NCBI GenBank assembly: GCA_039942715.1
Contig: JBDVBY010000006.1
Location: forward strand, 868,001 to 932,000
Length of the DNA stretch: 64,000 bases
Direction: 5' to 3'
Source: JABDJX01 sp039942715
Lineage (GTDB): Bacteria > Pseudomonadota > Alphaproteobacteria > Rhodobacterales > Rhodobacteraceae
Shown here: in pieces, positions 41,277-49,777 of the stretch
Layout of the letters: every line of letters begins with the position of its first letter
How positions within the stretch are numbered: the stretch's first letter is position 1
Notes under the pieces: generated by a model
Seen by the model: the letters and a program-made list of their open reading frames with translations, nothing else
Told to the model about the DNA's origin: nothing
Databases searched by the model: none
Program-made: the position numbers and the translations under genes

Positions 41277-43196
41277 ATGACCAGCCCCACTCCGACCTTA
41301 GATCGTGTAAACGCACCTGCTGACCTAAAGGGGCTGAGTGACAACGAACTAGAAACACTTTCAAAAGAGTTGCGCGATGACGTGATTTCAATTGTCAGTG
41401 AAACGGGCGGGCATCTTGGGTCATCTTTAGGGGTGGTCGAACTGACTGTCGCGTTGCACGCAGTGTTCAACACGCCCTTCGACAAGATTATCTGGGATGT
41501 GGGCCACCAATGCTATCCTCACAAAGTACTGACGGAACGCCGAGGCCAGATGCGCACACTCCGCCAGAAAGACGGGCTTTCCGGATTCACCAAACGATCT
41601 GAAAGCGCGTACGATCCCTTTGGCGCCGCGCATAGTTCGACTTCCATCTCTGCTGCCCTTGGTTTTGCCGTTGGGCGCGATCTTGGCCAACCAACCGGCG
41701 ACGCCATCGCAGTGATCGGCGACGGGTCTATCAGTGCGGGAATGGCATACGAGGCCATGAACAACGCGGGCGCGCAGGGGCGTCGTTTGATCGTTATTTT
41801 GAACGATAATGAAATGTCGATTGACCCACCCGTAGGCGCGATGTCGTCCTATCTATCCGGGCTTTACGGCCACTCTCCCCTAGTTGCCCTAAAAGACATC
41901 GCCGAAGGGCTGGAAAGCGCGATGCCCGGCCCAATCCGCGAGGGCGCGCGACGCGCGCGTCAGATGGTGACGGGTGCAACCGAAACCGGAGGCACGCTGT
42001 TCGAAGAGCTTGGGTTCTCTTACATCGGCCCAATCGACGGTCATGACCTGAACCAGTTGCTCCCGGTGCTACGCTCGGTAAAAACTCGGGCAACTGGCCC
42101 CGTTTTGATCCACTGTTGCACGGTTAAAGGCAAAGGGTACAGCCATGCCGAGAAGGCCGCTGACAAATACCACGGCGTGGCAAAATTCGACATTCCCTCA
42201 GGCACACAGCAGAAATCCAAGCCCAATGCGCCCAGCTATACATCGGTCTTCGGCAACACACTCACAAAAGCTGCCGAGACAGACCCCAGAATTGTCGCAG
42301 TTACCGCCGCCATGCCATCAGGCACCGGCACCAACATCATGGCAAAGCATTTTCCAGATCGCGTGTTTGACGTCGGCATGGCCGAGCAGCACGCCGTAAC
42401 TTTTGCCGCAGGACTTGCTGCCAGCGGATTGAAACCGTTCTGTGCGATTTACTCTACTTTCCTGCAACGAGGCTACGACCAGGTGGTGCATGACGTCGCA
42501 TTGCAAAACTTGCCCGTGCGCTTCGCAATCGACCGCGCCGGACTTGTAGGCGCAGATGGAGCGACCCACGCTGGCGCCTATGACATCGCCTACCTAAGTA
42601 ACCTACCCGGCTTTACTGTTATGGCCGCCGCCGATGAGGCCGAGCTTAAACACATGGTCGCCACAGCCATTGCACATGACAGCGGCCCAATCGCCTTTAG
42701 ATACCCGCGCGGCGAAGGTATTGGCATTGATCTGCCCGAAACAGGTAGTGTTTTGGAAATTGGCAAGGGACGCGTCGTGCGGGAAGGCGATCAGGTTGCG
42801 TTGCTCTCTCTTGGCGCACACTTGCAGGAATGTCGTGAGGCCGCTGAGGTTCTCGCCGCCCAAGGGATTGAAGCCACGGTGGCTGATGCACGCTTTGCAA
42901 AGCCGGTGGACACCGAACTTGTAGAGTCGCTCGCCAAAAATCACAAAGCACTGATCACCGTTGAAGAAGGCGTTTCAGGCGGATTCGGCGCACATGTTTT
43001 GCACCACTTGGCGAATTCCGGCGCATTGGACGGTGGTCTCGCGGTACGCACCATGACTCTTCCAGACCAAAACATCGATCAGTCCAGTCCGGCCGATATG
43101 TACAAAACAGCCGGTCTAAGTGCCGAAAACATCACTAAAACGGCACTAAAGGCACTAGGAACCCCGCTTGAGGTGGTTACACGGTTAAAAGCTTAA
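41277..43196 (+). CDS. dxs: 1-deoxy-D-xylulose-5-phosphate synthase
   Basis: A 639-residue thiamine-diphosphate enzyme that condenses pyruvate and glyceraldehyde 3-phosphate, the first step of the MEP isoprenoid pathway. TGGHLGSSLGVVELTVALH and DVGHQCYPHKVLTERR start the enzyme, the ThDP site is GDGSISAGMAYEAMNN, and the transketolase part has DVGMAEQHAVTFAAGLA and RAGLVGADGATHAGAYDIAY. The start ATG 41277 follows TTTGGAG; an in-frame ATT-type extension upstream is not needed. It stands alone here, without ispA or xseB. Confidence 0.97.
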   Translation: MTSPTPTLDRVNAPADLKGLSDNELETLSKELRDDVISIVSETGGHLGSSLGVVELTVALHAVFNTPFDKIIWDVGHQCYPHKVLTERRGQMRTLRQKDGLSGFTKRSESAYDPFGAAHSSTSISAALGFAVGRDLGQPTGDAIAVIGDGSISAGMAYEAMNNAGAQGRRLIVILNDNEMSIDPPVGAMSSYLSGLYGHSPLVALKDIAEGLESAMPGPIREGARRARQMVTGATETGGTLFEELGFSYIGPIDGHDLNQLLPVLRSVKTRATGPVLIHCCTVKGKGYSHAEKAADKYHGVAKFDIPSGTQQKSKPNAPSYTSVFGNTLTKAAETDPRIVAVTAAMPSGTGTNIMAKHFPDRVFDVGMAEQHAVTFAAGLAASGLKPFCAIYSTFLQRGYDQVVHDVALQNLPVRFAIDRAGLVGADGATHAGAYDIAYLSNLPGFTVMAAADEAELKHMVATAIAHDSGPIAFRYPRGEGIGIDLPETGSVLEIGKGRVVREGDQVALLSLGAHLQECREAAEVLAAQGIEATVADARFAKPVDTELVESLAKNHKALITVEEGVSGGFGAHVLHHLANSGALDGGLAVRTMTLPDQNIDQSSPADMYKTAGLSAENITKTALKALGTPLEVVTRLKA

Positions 43197-43317
43197 GCGT
43201 TTGGGCCATTGACGTTGCGGCAAGACACGGTTCAATTCCCGACCATCGCGTGCAAGTTATTTGCCTTTCGGGAAAAGCCACTTACATTGCAGTTCGAAGA
43301 CATCGAGGGAGTACCAA

Positions 43318-43764
43318 ATGAAGTCTGTATACGCTATCGCCGCCGCGACCATGATCGCTGGCCCTGTTTTTGCTGATGGCCACGCTGCCTCGGGCGACGC
43401 TGCCGCCGGAGAGGCCGTGTTTGCCAAATGTGCTGCATGCCACGTCGTTATGAACGAAGCTGGTGACACGCTTGCCGGCAAGCGCGCCAAAACAGGCCCA
43501 AACCTGTTTAACATCGCTGGAAAAGCTGCCGCATCAACCGAAGACTTTAAATACGGTAAAGATGCGTTGGCCGCTGGTGAAGCTGGTCTTGTGTGGACCG
43601 AAGAGACATTTGTCTCTTACGTTCAGGACCCAACAGCGTTCTTGCGCGAATTCTTGGACAACAAGCGCGCGCGCTCAAAAATGTCATTCAAATTGCGCGG
43701 CGAAGAGGATGCAACAAACCTTTACGCCTATCTTGCACAGTTTACGGCTGAAGAAGGCTCCTAA
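43318..43764 (+). CDS. cycA: Cytochrome c2
   Basis: A 148-residue periplasmic electron carrier. A signal peptide (MKSVYAIAAATMIAGPVFAD) precedes the mature protein, whose heme site is CAACH at 38-42 and axial Met is Met122 in SKMSFKL. AKTGPNLFNIAGKAA, FKYGKDALAAGEAGLVWTEE and YVQDPTAFLREFLDN match cytochrome c2 of purple bacteria. It would shuttle electrons from the bc1 complex to oxidases or, in phototrophs, the reaction centre. The ATG follows GAGGGAG. A strong terminator follows. Confidence 0.95.
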   Translation: MKSVYAIAAATMIAGPVFADGHAASGDAAAGEAVFAKCAACHVVMNEAGDTLAGKRAKTGPNLFNIAGKAAASTEDFKYGKDALAAGEAGLVWTEETFVSYVQDPTAFLREFLDNKRARSKMSFKLRGEEDATNLYAYLAQFTAEEGS

Positions 43765-43781
43765 GCCCTCACAGAGATTCT

Positions 43782-43813
43782 AAAGGCCGCGTGGGAAACC
43801 GCGCGGCCTTTTT
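43782..43813 (+). terminator. Rho-independent terminator of cycA
   Basis: AAAGGCCGCG (43782-43791) pairs with CGCGGCCTTT (43802-43811) around a ten-base loop, followed by further T. The T run touches the stop of the convergent SIMPL gene at 43814. Confidence 0.88.
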
Positions 43814-44491
43814 CTATTCGCCAATAGCAAAAATCATGGTGACGCTTGCACTCACGTCCATCTCGCCTGCCGCTATCGGCACGGCGGACGATTCCATCAT
43901 CGCACCGCGCGCCATGACCATTGGCTGCTGAAATCCGCCGTTTTCGGAAATCGTTATCACCGGCCCAAGCCCAACGCCTGCGGCTTCCGCCAAAAGCTTT
44001 GCCTTGGCCCGCGCATCCGCCACGGCCTCTTGACGCGCCTTGTCCTGCAATGGGCGCGGTTCAGCGATGGAAAAGCTAAGCCCGTTCATCTGATTGGCAC
44101 CGTCACTGACAACAGCATCCATCAATGCACCTAGGCTGCTAAGGTCGCGCACGCGCACCATCAAATCGTTCGACGCGATGTAGCCTATCACCCGTGGGGC
44201 CGTGTTTTGCGTATGCTGCCAACGCGGAGAAAGCGACACATTAGCCGTTTGCACATCGCGGGCGACGATGCCGGATGTTTCAACTTGTGCCAAAACAGCC
44301 GCCGCCGCTTCGCTTGCCAAACGCATCGCCTCTGACGCGCCGCGCGCCTCTCGCGATACGCCCAAGCGCAAAACAGCCATATCCGGGGCGGCACTGATCC
44401 GCCCTTCGCCTGTGACCGTGATTGAGCGCACATCTTCGGCCAAAACCGGAAACGCCAATAAGCAGAGTATGAAACCAACAAACAACCGCAT
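43814..44491 (-). CDS. SIMPL (DUF541) domain periplasmic protein
   Basis: A 225-residue exported protein with signal peptide MRLFVGFILCLLAFPVLA. The mature part shows the SIMPL pattern: SITVTGEGRISAAPDMAVLR near the start, then VQTANVSLSPRWQHTQNTAP, GYIASNDLMVRVRDLSSLGA and ARAKAKLLAEAAGVGLGPVI. Homologues (such as E. coli YggE) are linked to oxidative stress resistance or form ring assemblies, but the molecular task is unknown. It is divergent from the GspL/GspC-like gene. Confidence 0.92.
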   Translation of the reverse strand: MRLFVGFILCLLAFPVLAEDVRSITVTGEGRISAAPDMAVLRLGVSREARGASEAMRLASEAAAAVLAQVETSGIVARDVQTANVSLSPRWQHTQNTAPRVIGYIASNDLMVRVRDLSSLGALMDAVVSDGANQMNGLSFSIAEPRPLQDKARQEAVADARAKAKLLAEAAGVGLGPVITISENGGFQQPMVMARGAMMESSAVPIAAGEMDVSASVTMIFAIGE

Positions 44492-44614
44492 CGCGAATTC
44501 CTTTCAATCAACTAAACCCCATCACTAGCGTAACGCAGGAAAATTCGCTCTGCACTGTACAATTTTAAACCCTCTTAGGGTGACGCCCGGATTCACCCGT
44601 GTTAACCGTTGGCC

Positions 44615-46843
44615 ATGAGTTATCGATGGGGTTTCGATCTGGATATGGCTGCTGTCCGGCTGATGCGCCGGGAAGCAGGCCATTGGCGTGAAGTCGCGGT
44701 CGAAAAAATTGACAGCCACGACATCGAGCAGCGCCTTCAGGCGTTGGCCGAGCAGATCGACGAAGGAGCACCCGTCGATGTGTTCTTGCCCAAAGATCAA
44801 ATCCTCTACACTGACATAGACATTACGTCTGAAAACGCCGCGCAGGGCGAAATTAACACCGCGCTGGAAGGGATGACACCCTATCCTCTTGAAGAGTTGG
44901 CTGTTGATTGGGAGCAGACCTCACCTGGAAAAGCGCGCGTTGCGGCCATTGCGCGTGAAACACTGGACGAAGCTTTTGCTTTTGCCGAGTCGCGCGGACG
45001 CCGCGTATCGGGCTATTCATCACTGGCAGATCCGGCAGATTTCCCGCGCTTGCCAGACTTTGGTGGCATGGGTTTTGAGACTGAAGAAGATTTTGGCACC
45101 CCGGTGCCTTTCACATCCAGCCGCCCCCGCTCCGCGCCCACCGCCGTTAGTGAGAGAGTGACCAGCCAAGCAACCCCGGTTGTTCAGGTAGACGATGCAA
45201 CGCCTGTCATGCAGGTCGAAGCCCGCGAGACGCTGCCGCTTGATCCGGGCACACAGATCAACCCCGAAATGGCCGCGCCGCGCGTTAGCACAGATATCGC
45301 GGCGTCAACCGTATCTGATGAGGTCGGTGCGACCTTATCGCCTAAGGCTGCGCCCTTAGCCCGCGCACCGCGCTCTGGTGGCGTCTCTACACTCATGATC
45401 TTTGGTGTGGCGTTTCTTTTGACAGTCGGGATCGCATTCATCGTTTGGACGGTTCTGCCTCTGTCTCCGGGACGCGAAACGCCAACAGTAAGCGCTCCGG
45501 TCAACGGCGCGTTGGAAGTCGAAGCGCCCGAGACAGAGCTTGCAAACGCTCCAACGCAAGAGGCCGAGCCTGAAATTGCGGCAACTCCCGAACCGCAACC
45601 TCGCCCAGAGCCCGAAACACCTGATTTGCCGATCCCAGTGTTTCAAGCCAACGCTCCGACGATTGAGACGTTTGCCGAACAGGGCGCGCTGGCACCCCAA
45701 GCCCCGCTTGCTTCTAACGAGAATTCGATAAAGCGCGTTGTTCCAGTATTGATGTCGGCTGCTGCGCTTGAAGATGCGTTGCCGGGCGTTGCACGCGTCG
45801 CTCCCTTGCCGCCGCGCCCTTCTGCTTTGGCCAACCTGGTGACACAGTCCCCGCAACAAGGTCCGGACCCGCGCGAGCTGTACGAGGAATCCACCGACAC
45901 CATTTACATCGCGTCAATTGAACATAGTGCTTTGGCCTTTGATGCTATCGCTCTGCCGAGCGCGACCAGCTTTTCGTCCGCGCCCTTGCCAACCATCGAC
46001 CCAGCGCCAGCGCCCTTCGCAGAATTTGACCCACTGGCTCAGGCAATAGAGCGCGCAGTGATCGCCAGCATCGAACCCGATTCCCTGGCTGATGAGGACA
46101 CACCAGCGCTTGCCGAACCAACGCCAGTGCCAGAAATTGCCCCCGAAGTCGCCGACAGCGATTTGCCCGAAACGGACACGCCGACAACGCTGCGACCAAC
46201 GGCATTGGCGGCGGCCATTCCCGAACGTGCGCCCCGCGCGCGCCCAAATGGGTTTATCGAAGCCATTGAGCGCGACAAGTTTGGCGGCCGCACCCGAGGT
46301 GAGCTTGGCGAAATTCGCCCCGGCGCGCGACCCGACTCTGAACAAATGGAAGCAATGCGCGAGGCGGCGGCCAATCCGCCAAGCGCCTTGGCAGTTGCGA
46401 CGGCACCCCCGCCGCGTTTGCGCCCACGTGATTTTGATGCCGTGGTTGCCCAAACCTTGATCCAGCGCGAAGCGGCCCGCGTAACCGCCTCAATTGCAGT
46501 CAATGCGCCGGATACGTCATCGGCCGTTGAGGCCGCTTTGGAAGCCGACACTGAGCCTCAGGTGCGTCCGCAAGACACACCGCGTCTGTCTATCCCATCG
46601 AACGCCTCTGTTGCCCGACAAGCTACGATTGAAAACGCGATCCGTTTGAACAGGATCAACCTTGTCGGCGTCTACGGCGCCCCATCAAATCGCCGCGCCT
46701 TGGTGCGACTGTCTTCGGGACGCTACATCAAGTTGAAAGTTGGCGATAAGATTGACGGTGGCACAGTCGCGCAGATCTCCGAAAGTGAACTGCTTTATAA
46801 CAAGGGACGGCGCACTCTCTCGCTCGCCCTACCAAAAGGCTAA
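44615..46843 (+). CDS. GspL/PilM-like plus GspC/PilP-like single membrane protein
   Basis: A 742-residue protein. The N-terminal cytoplasmic part (1-130) includes VDVFLPKDQILYTDIDI and LEGMTPYPLEELAVDWEQ, which follow the pattern of the GspL/PilM actin-like domain where residues after the 'L-P' strand lead to TPYPLEE. One membrane helix lies at about 259-281 (TLMIFGVAFLLTVGIAFIVW). A long Pro/Ala/Glu-rich periplasmic linker ends in a small domain (about 665-742: INLVGVYGAPSNRRALVRLS, then GRYIKLKVGDKIDGGTVAQI) like the GspC homology region or PilP. No secretion or pilus genes are nearby. Start chosen at ATG 44615. Confidence 0.7.
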   Translation: MSYRWGFDLDMAAVRLMRREAGHWREVAVEKIDSHDIEQRLQALAEQIDEGAPVDVFLPKDQILYTDIDITSENAAQGEINTALEGMTPYPLEELAVDWEQTSPGKARVAAIARETLDEAFAFAESRGRRVSGYSSLADPADFPRLPDFGGMGFETEEDFGTPVPFTSSRPRSAPTAVSERVTSQATPVVQVDDATPVMQVEARETLPLDPGTQINPEMAAPRVSTDIAASTVSDEVGATLSPKAAPLARAPRSGGVSTLMIFGVAFLLTVGIAFIVWTVLPLSPGRETPTVSAPVNGALEVEAPETELANAPTQEAEPEIAATPEPQPRPEPETPDLPIPVFQANAPTIETFAEQGALAPQAPLASNENSIKRVVPVLMSAAALEDALPGVARVAPLPPRPSALANLVTQSPQQGPDPRELYEESTDTIYIASIEHSALAFDAIALPSATSFSSAPLPTIDPAPAPFAEFDPLAQAIERAVIASIEPDSLADEDTPALAEPTPVPEIAPEVADSDLPETDTPTTLRPTALAAAIPERAPRARPNGFIEAIERDKFGGRTRGELGEIRPGARPDSEQMEAMREAAANPPSALAVATAPPPRLRPRDFDAVVAQTLIQREAARVTASIAVNAPDTSSAVEAALEADTEPQVRPQDTPRLSIPSNASVARQATIENAIRLNRINLVGVYGAPSNRRALVRLSSGRYIKLKVGDKIDGGTVAQISESELLYNKGRRTLSLALPKG

Positions 46844-46852
46844 GACGCGCTC

Positions 46853-47236
46853 CTAACGCCCCAAATCCTCTAGTATCGGACAATTCGGCTTGTCATCGCC
46901 CGAACAGGTTTCCACCAAATGACCAAGCGTTGCCTCAAGCGCGCGCAGATCAGCGATCTTTTTAGCGATCTCGTCCAGATGACGACGTGCGATGGCCTTC
47001 ACCTCAGAACTTGCCCGCTGATCATCATCGTAAAGCGCCAAAAGCGCGCGGCAGTCTTCTATCGAAAACCCAAGCGCGCGCGACCGAGCCAAAAACCGCA
47101 ACTTATGCACATCGCCTTCGGAAAAGCTGCGATAGCCATTTGCGCCGCGTGCCGGTTTGATAAGCTCTATGTCCTCATAATAGCGAATTGTTTTGGCCGG
47201 CAGCGTCGAAGCCTTGGCAACGTCAGAAATGTTCAT
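46853..47236 (-). CDS. cueR: Cu(I)-responsive MerR-family regulator CueR
   Basis: A 127-residue copper sensor. The N-terminal HTH is MNISDVAKASTLPAKTIRYY, followed by the MerR dimer helix, and the two Cu(I)-binding Cys are C111 and C119 in TCSGDDKPNCPIL, the spacing of E. coli CueR (112/120). It starts three bases after the copper ATPase stop and so is co-transcribed with it, which makes the operon autoregulated. Its predicted operator is at 49658-49676. It converges with the GspL/GspC-like gene. Confidence 0.95.
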   Translation of the reverse strand: MNISDVAKASTLPAKTIRYYEDIELIKPARGANGYRSFSEGDVHKLRFLARSRALGFSIEDCRALLALYDDDQRASSEVKAIARRHLDEIAKKIADLRALEATLGHLVETCSGDDKPNCPILEDLGR

Positions 47237-47239
47237 GCC

Positions 47240-49642
47240 CTACACCATCCTTTTGAGCCGCAGTGCATTTGAAACAACTGCCACGCTAGAAAGCGCCATC
47301 GCGCCAGCGGCCAACATCGGCGACATCAGCACGCCAAACGCCGGGTACAAAATGCCTGCCGCGACTGGGATCAAAAGAATGTTGTAGCCAAAGGCCCAGC
47401 TAAGGTTTTGACGGATGTTGCGCAACGTCGCCTTGCTGGTATCCACAGCGCGCAGCACGCCGTGCGTGTCAGGTGACATAAGCACCACGTCGGCGGCTTC
47501 AATAGCAACGTCGGTTCCAGTTCCAATCGCGATCCCCACATCGGCAGCAGCCAAAGCGGGCGCATCATTGATGCCATCCCCAACAAAGGCCAGCGGACCG
47601 TTTCCTTTGAGCGTTTCAATCACGGCGACTTTGTCCTTTGGAGACGCCTCTGCCACTACGTGATCAATACCAAGCCGTGCGGCGACACTGTTTGCCGTCA
47701 CTGCATTGTCGCCCGTCACCATGGACACCGCGATCCCTTTGGCTTGCAATGCGGCAATTGCCTCGCTTGCTTCTTGCCGAATGGGATCCGCAACTGCAAT
47801 TGCTCCGGCCAACGCACCCGCATGACCAACAAAAACAACTGTCTGCCCCTCAGATGCCAGTTTGACCGCGTCTTCAGATATCGCGCTAACATCAATCCCT
47901 TCAGCTCTCAGGAAGCTTGCGTTCCCAACCAATACCGCTGCGCCGTCAACGGAGGCTGCAACCCCAAGTCCCGTTGTTGTTCTGAAATCGGTGGCAGCCG
48001 GTACAGTCTGGGCAGCCCGAAAGATCGCACTTGCAATAGGGTGCTCTGAATAAGCCTCAACTGCGGCTGCAAGGCTCAAAAGACGCGCCTTGTCCATGGT
48101 GCCAACGGGGATCACCTTTGACACCGACGGTTGCCCGATGGTCAACGTCCCCGTTTTGTCGAAGACAACCGTTGTCAGATCACCTGCCCGTTGAAGCGCC
48201 TCGCCTTGACGAAACAATACCCCTAGTTCAGCGGCGCGCCCGGTGCCAACGATGATCGATGTCGGTGTGGCCAAACCCATCGCACACGGGCAGGCAATGA
48301 TTAGAACCGAAACACTCGCAACAACAGCCAAAGCCAGCGATGGCCCAATGATCATCCAGACCGCAAAGGTACAGACGGCGATCACAAGGATCGCAGGCAC
48401 GAACCACGCCGTAATGCGATCCACCAGCGACTGGATCGGCAGTTTTGCAGATTGTGCATCACGCACCATGTCAATGATTTGCGCCAAAACCGTATCACCG
48501 CCAACCGCCGTTGCGCGAAAAGTGATCGCGCCCAAACCGTTCAATGTGCCACCAGTAATCTGAGCTCCAGGTTGCTTCTCAATGGGCACTGGTTCGCCCG
48601 ATAGCATCGCCTCGTCAATAAAACTGCTGCCGTCGGTGACGACACCATCTGTCGCCACACGTTCGCCGGGGCGTAAGCGGATCAAATCACCGGGTCGTAA
48701 ATTGTCAATTGGCGTCTCGCGCAACTCCTCGCCCTCTAAAACCATTGCAGATTTCGGCGCAAGCCCGGCCAATGCACGGATCGCAGCCCCCGTTTGCCCT
48801 TTGGCCCGCGCTTCTAAAGACCGACCCAGCAGGATCAGAACCACGATGACGCCCGCCGCTTCGAAATAGACATTCACTGACCCGAGCGGAAGCAGGTTCG
48901 GCAAAAACGTCGCAATCGATGAATAGCCAAACGCAGCGCCGGTGCCGATGGCCACCAGTGCGTTCATATCTGGGTACCCTTTCAGCAGCGCGGGAATGCC
49001 TTTTATGAAGAACCCTTGCCCCGGCCCGATCAGCGTGAGGCCGACTAGCGCAAACCCAAGCACGCGTGCCGCCTGCATGCCAATAGAGTCCATGATGAAC
49101 GTGTGAATCCCTGGAATGAAATGCCCGCCCATCTCGATTAAGAAAACGGGCAGCACCAGTATCCCGGCAAGAAGTGAGTTGCGCCAAAGCTCTTGGGTTT
49201 CCTGGGCGTGATAAGACTGGCTGTCGTTCTTGGCCCTAAGCAACGGGTAACCCGCAGCTTTGGCCGCGTCATAGACATCTGCCAACACTGCTTTATCCGT
49301 CACGGAGATCGACGCAGACGCCTCCGCAAGGTTCACCGCAACGTCAGCGACACCGTCGACTTCTGCCAAAGCCCGCTCCAATCGACCAACACAAGACGCG
49401 CATGACATCCCTTCAACAGCAAATCGCTGCTTTTCGATTATGGGCGGATAACCCGCGCTTTGCAGCGCTTCGGTGATGTCCGATGGACGCAAAGGTGCTT
49501 CAAACGTCGCATCTACTGTTGCGGACGCAAGGTTAACCCTCACGTCACGCATCCCCGCCATTGCGGACAACGCCATTTCGACACGTCCAACGCAAGATGC
49601 GCAAGACATGCCTTTTACAGCACGGTGGTAAGTTTCGCTCAT
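47240..49642 (-). CDS. copA: Copper-translocating P1B-type ATPase
   Basis: An 800-residue Cu(I) exporter in the inner membrane. Two N-terminal heavy-metal domains each have GMSCASC (Cys14/17 and Cys81/84), the transmembrane metal site is CPC at 451-453 in IIACPCAMGLATP, and the phosphorylated Asp495 is in DKTGTL; SEHP and GDGINDAPAL complete the nucleotide domain. I start it at ATG 49642, because the CueR-type promoter elements overlap the upstream in-frame ATG at 49654. Transcription should then begin within a few bases of the start codon, so the mRNA may be leaderless. cueR follows. Confidence 0.95.
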   Translation of the reverse strand: MSETYHRAVKGMSCASCVGRVEMALSAMAGMRDVRVNLASATVDATFEAPLRPSDITEALQSAGYPPIIEKQRFAVEGMSCASCVGRLERALAEVDGVADVAVNLAEASASISVTDKAVLADVYDAAKAAGYPLLRAKNDSQSYHAQETQELWRNSLLAGILVLPVFLIEMGGHFIPGIHTFIMDSIGMQAARVLGFALVGLTLIGPGQGFFIKGIPALLKGYPDMNALVAIGTGAAFGYSSIATFLPNLLPLGSVNVYFEAAGVIVVLILLGRSLEARAKGQTGAAIRALAGLAPKSAMVLEGEELRETPIDNLRPGDLIRLRPGERVATDGVVTDGSSFIDEAMLSGEPVPIEKQPGAQITGGTLNGLGAITFRATAVGGDTVLAQIIDMVRDAQSAKLPIQSLVDRITAWFVPAILVIAVCTFAVWMIIGPSLALAVVASVSVLIIACPCAMGLATPTSIIVGTGRAAELGVLFRQGEALQRAGDLTTVVFDKTGTLTIGQPSVSKVIPVGTMDKARLLSLAAAVEAYSEHPIASAIFRAAQTVPAATDFRTTTGLGVAASVDGAAVLVGNASFLRAEGIDVSAISEDAVKLASEGQTVVFVGHAGALAGAIAVADPIRQEASEAIAALQAKGIAVSMVTGDNAVTANSVAARLGIDHVVAEASPKDKVAVIETLKGNGPLAFVGDGINDAPALAAADVGIAIGTGTDVAIEAADVVLMSPDTHGVLRAVDTSKATLRNIRQNLSWAFGYNILLIPVAAGILYPAFGVLMSPMLAAGAMALSSVAVVSNALRLKRMV

Positions 49643-49649
49643 AGGTAGG

Positions 49650-49680
49650 GACATAAGCCTTCCAGTTACTGGAAGGTCAA
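49650..49680 (-). promoter_or_regulatory. CueR-type operator and promoter of copA-cueR
   Basis: The palindrome CCTTCCAG-TTA-CTGGAAGG (49658-49676) is the classical CueR/MerR copper box. On the minus strand it lies between TTGACC (49680-49675) and TATGTC (49655-49650), a 19-base spacer, as in MerR-family promoters activated by DNA untwisting. The start codon at 49642 is only about eight bases past the -10. Confidence 0.9.
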
Positions 49681-49704
49681 TAGGGGAAAAAATTGTCCAA
49701 AACC

Positions 49705-49758
49705 TTGACTTTTTGAGAACCATTCTCAAATATAGTTGAGATTGCGAATTATTCGCAA
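49705..49758 (+). promoter_or_regulatory. Promoter of the Mn/Zn importer with two Fur-family-type palindromes
   Basis: TTTGAGAA-CCA-TTCTCAAA (49712-49730) and TTGCGAA-TTA-TTCGCAA (49742-49758) are perfect inverted repeats; the second contains TGCGAAT-T-ATTCGCA, a 7-1-7 arrangement typical of Fur-family sites such as the Mur box of alphaproteobacteria. TTGACT at 49705-49710 and TATAGT at 49731-49736 are likely -35 and -10 elements that the first palindrome would cover. Expected behaviour is metal-dependent repression. Confidence 0.75.
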
Positions 49759-49777
49759 GAAAAGGATTACGGGTAAA

